Shown piece after piece: positions 24,121-59,200 of a DNA stretch of 64,000 nt. The notes under the pieces are model-generated. The model was not told where the DNA came from. It did no database searches and saw nothing but the letters and a program-made list of their open reading frames with translations. A program made the translations under genes and the position numbers. Position 1 is the stretch's first letter. The number at the start of each line of letters is the position of its first letter. This DNA is from Aquila chrysaetos chrysaetos (lineage: Eukaryota; Chordata; Aves; Accipitriformes; Accipitridae): positions 5,119,501-5,183,500 of the forward strand of contig NC_044019.1 in assembly GCF_900496995.4 (NCBI RefSeq), in the 5' to 3' direction.

Positions 24121-24770
24121 GCTCTAGCTGAATGGGTTTTCCCCACTCCTTTCCCCCCATTCCTTCTTCTTTCCTGGGGACACAGTGCCCTCAAGCCAGG
24201 ATGGATGGTCCACGTGTCACAGAGCAGAGTGACACGATGGCATCCCACCGGCATCCGAACACCTTGCAGCCACCCTGTCTCCCTCCATGTCCTTCCACTG
24301 CATGCACTTAGGTGAGGAAGAAGGTGTTTGGGTTAAAACCTGGCCCTTTCCCACCCCCAATCCCCGGGACAGTGGCACAGCCCCACATCCACAGGGTATC
24401 GTCCCTCCTGTCCCCAAATCATCCAAGTCCAGGTTTCCCCCAGGGAAGGGCAAGCTGCCCAGGTCAGACCAGTCTCCCTTTCCACAGATGTCTCTGTTCC
24501 CAGTGGGCTCTCAGCACACCCCAAGCAAAGGGCAAGTATTTACAGGGAGGAACCGCTTGAATTCACCAGGGTCTTCTCAAGCAAACCCGCCTGTTGCCGG
24601 AGCCTGGCTCCCCGGGACATTTGAGGGAGCCCAGTGCAAGGAAACAGGGAGCCGGGGCGTAGGGACCGGCACTGCCCCATCACCCTCCCTCCCCATCCCG
24701 GCTGCCCGATGTGGCCGTCACAGCATCCCGTCTCACACCACGTTCCCTCCAGCCCCGTCACTGGGCACCA

Positions 24771-31538
<6,768 letters not shown>

Positions 31539-32784
31539 GCCGGCGGCTCGCGGCTCGCCGGGCTTCGGCGGTCGGTGGAGCAAAACCGAGGCGGCAGCGG
31601 GCAGAGCTCGGTGCTGCCGGCATGGGGGTTCGGGCAGGGGTGGGAGGGCGGCCGGGTGCGAAGCGGCAGCTGGGCTGGAAAAGAGCAGAGAAAGGGGGGA
31701 AAAAAAAGGGGAAAAGAAAGGGAAGGGAAGGGAGAGAAAGCAGAAAGGAGGTGGGGCTGTCCCGGCCAGTTATAAACTCCTGCCAGGCAGGCGAACTAGC
31801 ACGGGGAAGGGCTAAATATAGCTAAGAGTGCCGGGCAGGGCCACGATTGCAGGAGCTGGGGGGAGGCGCGTACCGGGGTGCACCGGGACGCACGCCTGTC
31901 CCGGCCGGAGAGGAGCCCAGGGGTGCCGAGGGGCCGGAGGAGCTGCTCGCGTCAGGGCTGGAGCCCGGTGTTGGCAAGGAGAAGGCCTGAGACGTGGCTT
32001 TGCCGCCGGGATGGCTCAGCCAGGGCTTCCCGATGGGCGCGGGTGCGATGCAGCGCGGCGCGAGCTCTGCACGCCCAGGGCTTGCTCTTGCCAAAGCCGG
32101 TGTCCTGCAGCAGCGAGTACAAGCTACGATAACAAATGACACCCCAACACCTCCCGCAGCCTTTTAAGCCTGGCAGGTGCTAAGGCTGCACCAGCGTTTG
32201 CTCTACTGAACCCCCCCAGGAGCACCAGGTACGCAGCGTGCCAGCCCGCCGTGGGTACCAGGAGCCCCCCCCAAGCACTGGCCGAATGGGTAGTAGCGGT
32301 GGGTACCACGGTGGCGATGCTGTCCCCAGGCTCGAGCGGCACAGGCGGTCGGGATGGGTGGGTGATGGCAAGTGTGCCACCCGCGCTTGTCCCTGCTCCA
32401 CCACCCTACAGGGGTGGCCATAGGGTGAGCACCCCGCTCTGGGCTGGGCTGGCTCCATCCCGGCGCGCAGGGAGGATGCCCGTGCCCCAGCCTGGCCCCA
32501 CATGGCACGGGAGGGGTGAATGCAACGCTGGCCAGCACAGGAAAACCAGGACTCGATGGCAGCCTGGCTGCCCAAAACCCAACCTTGGGCACCCACCCAG
32601 TCCCCCCCCAAACAGTACTCCCCGTGCACGATACCCCCAAAGCACAGGGTCACATCCCCAGTGGGCACCGGCAGGTCACAGAGACCCCAGTGCCCGAAAG
32701 CCTCCGGGGCCATGTCACCAGCATCACCCAGGATAGGGACTGGCAGCCCCAGGGCAGGCGCTGTCCCCCCCAGATGCACCCAGG
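31539..32784. other. Short intergenic gap: TCEA3 5' flank to ASAP3 3' end
   Basis: Only about 1.25 kb separates the TCEA3 start codon from the ASAP3 poly(A) site, both genes reading leftward. The TCEA3-proximal part is GC-rich with promoter-like motifs; the rest shows no gene or repeat I recognise. Confidence 0.7.
31771..31821 (-). promoter_or_regulatory. TCEA3: TCEA3 promoter: MEF2 site and TATA-like element
   Basis: CTAAATATAG at 31812-31821 is a perfect MEF2 consensus (CTA, four A/T, TAG), about 275 bases upstream of the TCEA3 ATG. About 35 bases closer to the gene, 31771-31776 is TATAAA on the plus strand (TTTATAACT on the minus). If used, transcription would start near 31745. TCEA3 is known to be enriched in heart and skeletal muscle, which suits MEF2 control; binding here is inference. 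Confidence 0.45.
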
Positions 32785-32803
32785 CACTTACAAAAACGAT
32801 GGC

Positions 32804-32809
32804 TTTATT
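32804..32809 (-). terminator. ASAP3: ASAP3 poly(A) signal AATAAA
   Basis: The minus strand reads TAATAAAGCC here, about 990 bases downstream of the ASAP3 stop codon (33798-33796). The 3' UTR would be about 1.0 kb and cleavage would fall near 32785. Confidence 0.7.
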
Positions 32810-33795
32810 AGAAACCAGAGACAGAAAACATTAAAAAAATGACCATTTTTTGAGATGAAACATTTGATGCACAAAACGAGAAGAGGAGAGGGTAAATCGG
32901 GGCGGCGGGGATGGAGGCAGGTGGCTCCCAAGGGACACCGACACAGGGGGACATTGGTCCCAGAAAAAGCTGCAAAATCCCCTTGAGAGACCCCCCAGGG
33001 CCGGGGCAGTGATCCAGCACCCACCCCAGGCAAGGGCCACGGGGCAGGGGCTCTCTGGTGCCACCTGAACCCCCCCACCCCTAAATCAGGGAACGGCATT
33101 TCGCTACCAGTTTTTGGGGAAGCTTTGAAGCATCCCCAAGCCCCAGCAGCCCAGGCAGCTCCCAGAGCCTGGGGGGGCCAGAGACCGTCCAGCCTCCCCA
33201 GGCGAGGTCAATAAAAGCCCTTTCCCATCCCCTGTCCGTCCCAAAGGCTTCACAGTTGGGGTGGAGAAGGGGGACAGGGGGTACACGGCCACTGCCCAGC
33301 CCCACTCCCCCCAGGCTGGGGAGGGGGGGGTCCAATGGCTCCCCGGCAGAGGAGGTGGGGGGGGGTACCGAGGGCAGATCCCCCCATCTCCAAGTCCTTG
33401 CAGACAGGGGAGAAGAAAGCCACGGGGATGGGCAGAGGCCACGGGAGGGACGCGGGAGCAGGGGACACCGGGGCCCAGCACAGAAACCTCAGCCCACTAG
33501 TGCAGTGAGCGTGTCTGTCCTCTGCCCTACCCGCAGGACAGGCAGCAGCCCTTCAGCTCCCTGCAGCCGCCGTCCGTGGGTGGTCTTCCCAATGGAGGGT
33601 CTCTGAGCCCCCTTGGAAGGCGGTGTCCAGCCGGGCTGGATGGTCCCACACCAAGGTCCCAGGCACACGTCCCTCATGGCCCGGCTCTGCCGAGCCCCCG
33701 GAGCTGGGGCTGCACCCAAGCCCTCGCCGGGTGACAGGGAGCTGCCTCGGGTCCTGGCCGAGGGGACAGGGACAAAAGGGACCACTGCCACCCAG

Positions 33796-51629
<17,834 letters not shown>

Positions 51630-51828
51630 GGTGCGGGCGGCACCGGGGGGGGGGGCGGCGGCGGCACCGGGGCGGGGGGGGGGGGGGCGCACCGGGAGCT
51701 CCCCTGCGGAGCGCCCCGGGGTGCCGGAGAGGCCCGGCTCAGCGCCCCATGCCCAGCACCGGGAGCTCCGCGCCGGACCGGGGAGGTTCTCCCTCCTCCC
51801 CCCCCCCCCCCCGCCCGCCGCCGCCGAT

Positions 51829-51834
51829 CACGTG
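51829..51834. promoter_or_regulatory. ASAP3: E-box CACGTG in the ASAP3 5' flank
   Basis: A palindromic CACGTG 200 bases upstream of the ASAP3 ATG, directly followed on the plus strand by GGGCGGCCCCGCCCGCCCG (GC-box-like), in a very C/G-rich promoter. Such a site suits MYC/MAX or USF; occupancy is unknown. Confidence 0.4.
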
Positions 51835-53540
51835 GGCGGCCCCGCCCGCCCGCCCGTTAAAGGCGAAGAGACCCGGTGTGCGCACCCCCCCCCCCCCCCC
51901 CCAAAACACACACAGCCCCGGGAACCGGGGGCTGGGGGGGGGGGGGGGGGAGGTGGTGGAGGGTCCCGGGGTGCGGGCGGTGAGAGGAAGGGAAAACCCC
52001 GGGGTCTAGGCTGGATGCGCCCCCCCCCCCCCCGCCAGCATCACCCCGACACCCCCCCAGCACCCCCCTCGCCCCGGAGATGGGTGACAATGTACCGGGT
52101 GAAAGAGCAGCACCGGCACGGTGGGAAGATGGAGAGGAGCAGGGGAGCGAGGTCTCACCCGGAGCCCAGCTTGGGCACACAAGTAGCGCAGGGATGGCTT
52201 GGGATTAAACCCAGTCCCCCCAACGCACTGGTTTAACTGGAGGTTGTCCCCACCCAGCCCTTCCTCGGACCCAGAAGGGGTGATCCCTCTTTGGGCAGGG
52301 AGCGATTCCCGGAGCTCTTCACGGGGGGCTCGTTGTCCCACCGGAGGTGACCCCTGGAGCCACCAGGCCCCTCGCCCCGTCCTGGCCTTCACAGGTCCAA
52401 GAAGCTGGATTTTAGTGTCCCGTTCCCTGGTTATTTGCTTTTCCCGGAGGATGGGGGAGCCCGGACACCCCGCAGGCAGGCACTGAGGCCGAGCACGTTG
52501 AGCGCATCCCTCCGTGGGGATGGGGATGGTGGCAAACTGGAAAGAAGGGGACAAAAAGCCTCAGCCGGGCTGGTTTGCCATGTGAGAGCATGACATGGGT
52601 GCAAGGTTGCTTTGCAGACCCCCCCCATGTCCCTTGCTCCTGCCCCCCACTCCAAGCACCCCTCACCCAGGGTAGATAAGGGGATGACAGACCCTCGTCC
52701 TCTTTGCTGAGCCTCGAGCGGGGTTCAGTAAAACTCAGGTTTGTGCCTAACCAAGCAGAGCCGGTCCAAGCCCTGCTCTAATCCCGTGTTACTGGGGCGC
52801 TGGGGGGGGACAGGGACAGGGGAAGAGCCGTTGCAGGCCGTAGGGTGAACGGTTACACTTGAAAGATTCGATCCTTCAGGCACCGGCGAGCAGAGGTGCC
52901 CACGATTTGGCCTTGGGGTGCACTCTCCCCACCCCAATTTGATGGGGCGGGCAGCACCCACCAAAGTCCCGGGACACCTCCCTCGGCAGGGCTCTGGCAG
53001 ACACAGGGTTAAGAAGCTGCAGCCCAGGCGGGAGGGGAACAGGAGGAGTTTGGGGGTTCCCGATGGGTAAGACCCCCCGCTGCAGACAGGCACCCCCAGA
53101 GCCTCCTTTGGGGAACACGGAGGGGGGGACACTGGCCTCAGCAGAGCAGCCATAGGGCCAGCCCAGGGCAGAAGCTTACAGCAGCGTGGGCCGGGCCCCC
53201 CCAAAACCCTGCAGCCCCCCCGGGGAGGGCCAAGACCCCCCCCAGACACCCCGCTTCTCCCCGGTGTACCGCGGGGTCCCTCCAGGCGCCGGGCTGGGGA
53301 CAGCCCCTTTGCTGGGGTGGCCCTGCCACCTCCTGGCCGGCCTGGGGACTGCGGGGGGGGGGGGACACGACACGGCCCGGGGACACCCCCCCAGCTGCTC
53401 CGGGACACACAGCCCCACGGGGGATGGGGACAGGACCCTGGCTACAGCACTCTGTGCCCCTCACCTGGCTTACCTGCCCCGCGGCTCTCCTCCTCTTCCT
53501 CCTCCTCCTCCCCACCAAATGAGCGATGTGACACCAACGT

Positions 53541-54140
53541 GACCAGGTACCACCGGACATCACTGGGTACCACCGGACATCAGCAGGTACCATCGGACAT
53601 CACTGGGTACCACCAGACATCACCGGGTACCACCAGACATCACCGGGTACCACACGCTATCACCAGGTACCACCGGACATCGTTGAGTACCAACAACAAC
53701 CACCAGGTACCACCAGACATCACCAGGTACCACACATCATCACCAGGTACCACCGGACATCGTTGAGTACCAACAACAACCACCAGGTACCACCAGACAT
53801 CACCAGGTACCACACATCATCACCAGGTACCACCAGACATCGTTGAGTACCAACAACAACCACCAGGTACCACCAGACATCACCAGGTACCACACATCAT
53901 CACCAGGTACCACCGGACATCGTTGAGTACCAACAACAACCACCAGGTACCACCAGACATCACCAGGTACCACATGTCATCACCAGGTACCACCAGACAT
54001 CACTGGGTACCAACAACAACCACCAGGTACCACACACCATCACCAGGTACCACCGGACATCATTGGGTACCACTGACCACCACCGGGTACCATCAGGCAT
54101 CACCGGGTACCATCAGGCATCACTGGGTACCACCAGCCAT
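53541..54140. repeat. Minisatellite: thirty 20-bp units with an 80-bp higher-order repeat
   Basis: Exactly thirty 20-base units with no insertion or deletion; a typical unit is caccaggtaccaccagacat. All thirty keep the core GTACC. Units 7-22 (53661-53980) form four copies of an 80-base higher-order repeat A-B-C-D, in which B is cgttgagtaccaacaacaac and D ends CACATCAT or CATGTCAT. The outer units are more diverged. Because 20 is not a multiple of 3, one strand cycles through all three frames and stays open, giving spurious His/Thr/Pro-rich ORFs. Confidence 0.95.
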
Positions 54141-54649
54141 CACCATGCCACCAGCACTGTTGGCATTACCAGGTCACGGCACGATTTGGCAGGGGCAGGT
54201 GACCTGGGGCAGCACCCTGGGCAAGGACCCTCCATGGACACAGCCCCACTGGGATCTCGCTCTGCAGCCTCCAAACCTGCCCACAAATCCGGGTACACAA
54301 GCCCGTCCCAGCGGTACCCGTAGGGACACGGCCCCTGGCCCCGGGGCTTTTCCCACGCTCCTGGTTCAAGGGGCTCAAGCTCGGGCGAAGGTTCATCCTG
54401 GCCAGGTTTGGGCTGAAAATCACCAATCTGCAGCAGGTCAGACCCATTTCCTTCACTCCAGCCACAGCTTCATCTCAATCCCCTTCGCCACCAGCTCTTC
54501 CAGAGCAGTCTGGCCAGTTAAAAGGCCCCAAAACAGCTTTTTTACTCTGAAAACAGGAGCAAAACCATGCCAACGACTTCCTCCTCCCAAACCGCTGCAG
54601 CATTTTGCTGCTTAGAGGAAAACAGCCCCTTATAACTCCAAAGTTTTGT

Positions 54650-54660
54650 TTTATTTTATT
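54650..54660 (-). terminator. E2F2: E2F2 poly(A) signals (overlapping AATAAA)
   Basis: The minus strand reads AATAAAATAAAAC, two overlapping AATAAA hexamers, about 1.13 kb downstream of the E2F2 stop codon. It is the first canonical signal seen on the gene strand, so the 3' UTR would be about 1.1 kb. Longer 3' ends are possible. Confidence 0.55.
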
Positions 54661-55792
54661 TCATCCCCTGCCGGGCAGAAAACATCAAGTGCCACAAGTT
54701 TTTCCACGCCAAAACACTCTCACCCATGCCGCCTCCAAGCCAAACCGCAGCAGAACAAACCCAAGGAAGAAAACTTAAATACACTCGCTTAAAAATCAAA
54801 ATACCAACCCGACCCCAGCCGGCGCCGTGCCGGAAGGGGGTCCCATATAAATACAGTGCAATAATTACATATATTTTGCAATGGCACAATAAAAAGCCGT
54901 ATCCAGCCCCATGTCTGGGGGCTCGTCCCGCGCTGCTTCCCAAGCCCCTCTCTGCAGGTGATGCTCCAGCCACCAGTCAATAGCATCCCTCCTCCCAGTA
55001 CACTCCAGTTTCAATACCCCCAGCATCAATAGCTCCGAAAGGCTGGAGGGAGCTGGTACGGACTGGGTGAGAGGGGCCACAGCCCCCCAGGAAATACAGC
55101 TCTGTGTCCTGGTCAGGAATTTGCCAGAGCCGCTGGTTTTGGAGGCTGTGGGTGCAGTGCCCACACATGAGCTTCATCCTCTCTTCACCCAAAGGTGACT
55201 TCAGCTTTGCTGCCTCATTGTTTTTTTAAGGATATTCCAGCCGCAACAGGGGGAAAGCACCACTTGAAACGACCCGTCATGACCCCGAAGAACCAGTCTA
55301 ACCGGGGAGCAACTGGAGTGGTCCCAAAACATGACACCCCCCCAAACACAGCCCATTCTGAGCAGGGGTTTCTCTGCCACCCAGGGGTGCCCCTAACCCA
55401 CTCCATGCATCCAGAGGCACCTCCAGTCCACCAGCAGCCCTGTGACAGTGGTGGGTTATGGTGGGGGTCATCAGCGCTGGCACCCCCTGGTTTTATGGCC
55501 AGTGCTGGGACGGGACCTGGCTGGGTCCTTCCCAGGGGCTTACACTTCCCCAGGGTGCTCCCGGAGCCCAGCAAGGTGACAAACACAGCCCCCAGGTGAC
55601 GACCAACCCAGGAGAGTGAGGAGAAGCCACCCAGGGTGGCTGACAAAAGCCCCCCCCCCCCCACTCACACCCCCTCAGAAAACCCAGCACTCTCTGACCC
55701 ACCCACACTCTCCAGCCGCCCCACAGAGACCCCACGCACTCAGGACACAAGTGACCTGAGGGGACACAGACAACGGGGTGGGGGGTTGGGGG

Positions 55793-56278
55793 TCAGTGCT
55801 TCAGCAGGTCCCCCAAGTCGTACGCCTCAAAGAGGTCGCTGACGCCCTCGCCCTCCAGCCCCCAGAGATAGTCATCCTGTTCCAGGGGGGGCGAGAAGGT
55901 GACGAAGGGTCCCGAGTCCAGGTGGGAGAGGGCACAGGGCAGCTGGTCCTCCGTCTGCTGCAGGAGGTGCGGGGGTGAGCCCAGGAGCCCAGCCTCTACC
56001 TCCAGCAGCGAGCTGGGCTCTCCTGGGACGGTGAGAGGCAGAGATGGGGGTGAGGAGGGGGTTCCCGTGCCCCCCCAGCTCTGGGGGACGGCGTGGGGCG
56101 GTTGCGGGGCTGGGCCGGGGCTGTTCAGCAGGGAAGGGGGTATGGCGTGGTCCCGTGGGGAGGCGGTGGCAGAGGGGACGCCGTGGTCCTTGGTGGGGCT
56201 CTCCTCCGCGATCTCCTCCGGGCAGAGGTACACCTCGATGGGGCCGTTGGTGCTCTTCAGGTGGAGCTGGAGGTTGTC
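55793..56278 (-). other. E2F2: E2F2 transactivation and RB-binding region, exon 6
   Basis: Residues 290-450: [20 protein letters not shown], a Pro/Ser-rich spacer, then LLQQTEDQ and the pocket-binding motif ending LGDLLKH-stop (TGA at 55795-55793). The spacer contains a possible acceptor-like CAG|GAGAGCCC, but no good donor precedes it, so one exon is preferred. Confidence 0.88.
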
Positions 56279-59200
56279 CTGGGGGGGGCAGAGCAAGGCT
56301 CAGGGGGGGCATCCAGAAAAGCACCCATATCCCACACCGCTGCCCCCAACCTGCGTGGGGTCCAGGCAGGGCATTGCAACCCCTGAAGGACCAGCTCAGG
56401 GTCAAACAGCCCCATGGAGACACCCCAAACCCACCCAGGGCCATGCTGCGCTGCACCCTTGGGACGCCCCAGATGAACCCATCAAGGATGGTGCAGATGC
56501 AGCAGCACCCACAGCAGCACCCACATCCCAGCCCCGACCACACTGCAAGGTGGGGGAATGGCTCCCGGCCCCGATCCCGGCCCCACACGCACCTCACTGA
56601 AATCCGGCACCTCCAGTTGCGTCTCCGGGGGAGCCTTCACGGCGATCACCGTCTGCTCCTGGAAGTTGCTGACGGCGCAGAGGTCCTGGTAGGTGACGTA
56701 CGCCAGCGTGGACGGGGACGAGGTATAGGAAAAAGAGGGGCTGCGAGCGGGACGGCTCAACCCCCCCATCCCAGCAGCAACCTTCCCCCCAGCCCAGAGG
56801 AAGCCAACTGGAGGAGAAGGGGCACAGAGGGGTCCCCAAGACCCTGTCCCCCGTCCCCAAGACCCTGTCATCCCTCCCCGTCTCCCTCAGCAAGGATATC
56901 TCTGGTTGGCTTCATCATCAGCCAGCTGCTGGAGCTGCAGGGCACAGTCCTGCAGGAGCTGGTCCAGCGTCCTCTCCGTCCTGGCCAGCTCGGCCAGCTC
57001 CCCCCGCAGTGCCTGCTGCTTCGCCGTCACCGCCGCGTCCTCAAAGATCCCCGTCCCCCTGCCAGCGGAGATGGCACTTGAGTGACAGGACACCCTATGT
57101 GTCCCCGAGCCACCTGTCCCCCACCCTGCCCCGTCCCCATGTCCCATGTCCACCCCCCTCCGCATCACTTACATCCACTGGATGTTGTTCTTGGACTTCT
57201 TGCGGATGAGCTGGATGCCCTCCAGCACGTTGGTGATGTCGTAGATGCGACGTTTCTGGACCTCCAGCACCTCGGCCGCTCGGTTGAGATCCACGACGCC
57301 GTCGGGCGACTCGCTCAGCAAACGGATAAATTTTTTGGTGAGCAGCCCCAGCGAAGTGTCGTAGCGAGTCTTCTCCCCGGGAGACTTGGGGGCTGTGGGA
57401 AAACAAGAGACCCCCCCCCCATCCTCTCCTTAGCCTGGGCCATGGGATAGAGGTGACACGGGACTGGATATGCTGGGGAAATTAAACACTGTACGATCCC
57501 TAACCTGGTAGAAAAATAACCCAGAAATAACCCCCCCCAGGGAGCCTTCTGCCAGCGCAGTGAGTTGAATCGGCTCAAAGAGCTGCTGAGCAGCAGCAAG
57601 GAGGGGCTGAGGAGCGGGCACTGCTCCCACGGTGCCACCTCGGGTCACTTTGGGTGGTGCTAGAGGGGACACTGCCGCAGAGCTAAGAGGGGAGAGAAAT
57701 GGGGTCTGTCCCCCTCCCAGCTCCCCCCCACCCCATCTCACCCAGCACCACTTACTCCTGGGGCTGGGGACCTGCGTTAACGTCCTGCCCTTCCCCTTGG
57801 GCGTGCGAAATTCGGGGCCCTCCAGGTCCAGCTTCCTCTTGGCCTGGAGCAAGAGAGAAAACCCCATGTCGGGGCTGAGCCAGACACCCCCCTGAGCCCC
57901 CCGAACCCTTCCCGGGGCATTGGCCGAGCCCTGGGTGCCACAGCCTGGGGTGGGGGGATCTCCCAAGAGGCTCATACTGTTGCAAAACCCCTTCTGGGAA
58001 CGAGTCCCGCAGCACCCAGCAGGGCAAGGGGCCACCGGGAGAGCTGGGGGGGGGGGAGATGGGGGTCCCGGTACCCCCCCCGTGGCTTCCTCCCTGCTTC
58101 CGACACAGCACCCCAGCCCGCCCCGGCGCTGCCCTGGCATCCGCAGGGAACCCACCGGGATTTCCCCTCGCCCCCAGCTCCTGGCACAGCTCCGTGGGGC
58201 TGAGCCCTGGGAACGGCGGCAGCTCCGAGGCCGGATCCTCACCCCCCCCACCCTGCCAGCTGGCTTGTTGGGGTGCAGGGTTTCAAACACACACACCCCC
58301 CCCACCACCACCACAGTTGGAGGCAGCCAAGGGCACCCAGCTGCCACCAGTGCACCTGGGACCGGCCGGGCTCAGCCCTCCCTGGGGACCTGTGGGTGCC
58401 CCGGACACGTGCACCCAGCTGGAGGGAAACTGGGGCGAGGCGGGGGGGGGGGGGAGGCAGGGTGGGTGCTGGGTCCTGGGAGCGGGGACACCTCCCTGCA
58501 CACACAGTCCCCTCGCCAGGGCAAACGGCTCTTTGAAATCGTCCCCAAGGGACCCCCCCCCAGCATCACCTGGGGAGAAGAGACCCAGGGAAGGGCGGGA
58601 GGGGCTGCAGCAGAGCGGATGCACAGAGGAGCTGGGGGGGTTGTCACCAAACCGCCACCCTCAATGCATGCAAATCCCCCTGGATCCCCCCACATCCCCA
58701 AATATGAGCAGGGGGGCTTTGGGGAGACACTGGCTCAGCAGCAGAAAGCAGCCCCCCCAGCCCCATCCCGTATCCCCCCAGTACCTGCTCCCAGGCCGGG
58801 CTGTCCCACAGGGTCCCCCCCAGCACGTCCCGCATGGCACCCAGGTCCCCGTGCTGGCTCAGCGTGGCTCCGACAGCAGCTCCCTGGGGAGCACACCCCA
58901 CTTTGCGGGGAAGGGTTGGGCACCTCGGCTACGTTCCCACCTGAGGGGCCCGGCAGAAGAGGCGCCGGGGGCTGTTTTCCGCCCCCCCCAGGGAGCCAGG
59001 TTGGTCCCAAGCTCCTGTGGGAATCTCTTCCCTCCCTCCCTTCCCCGAGCAGGTTTTCCCCAGCGAACGCACCTCCATCCCCAGCCCCGCGGCCCCGGAT
59101 CTGCCCCCGAGCTGCCGGCACCCCAACGGTTAATGCCGAGCGCATGGGAAACACCTGCCCCGGATCAGACCCCATGCATCTGCCAGCACAATTTGGGACG

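Larger units (their letters stand above)
51630..54640. other. Intergenic region between ASAP3 and E2F2
   Basis: About 3 kb. From right to left it holds the E2F2 3' end, the 600-bp minisatellite (53541-54140), about 1.3 kb of unremarkable GC-rich sequence, and the ASAP3 promoter with long C and G homopolymers (51880-52040). No gene seen. Confidence 0.7.

Noticed and set aside
53541-54140. CRISPR-like direct repeats
   Set aside because: The units are contiguous with no unique spacers, and the genome is vertebrate; it is a minisatellite.
54887-54893. AATAAA on the plus strand
   Set aside because: All recognised genes read from the minus strand; no plus-strand gene ends here.
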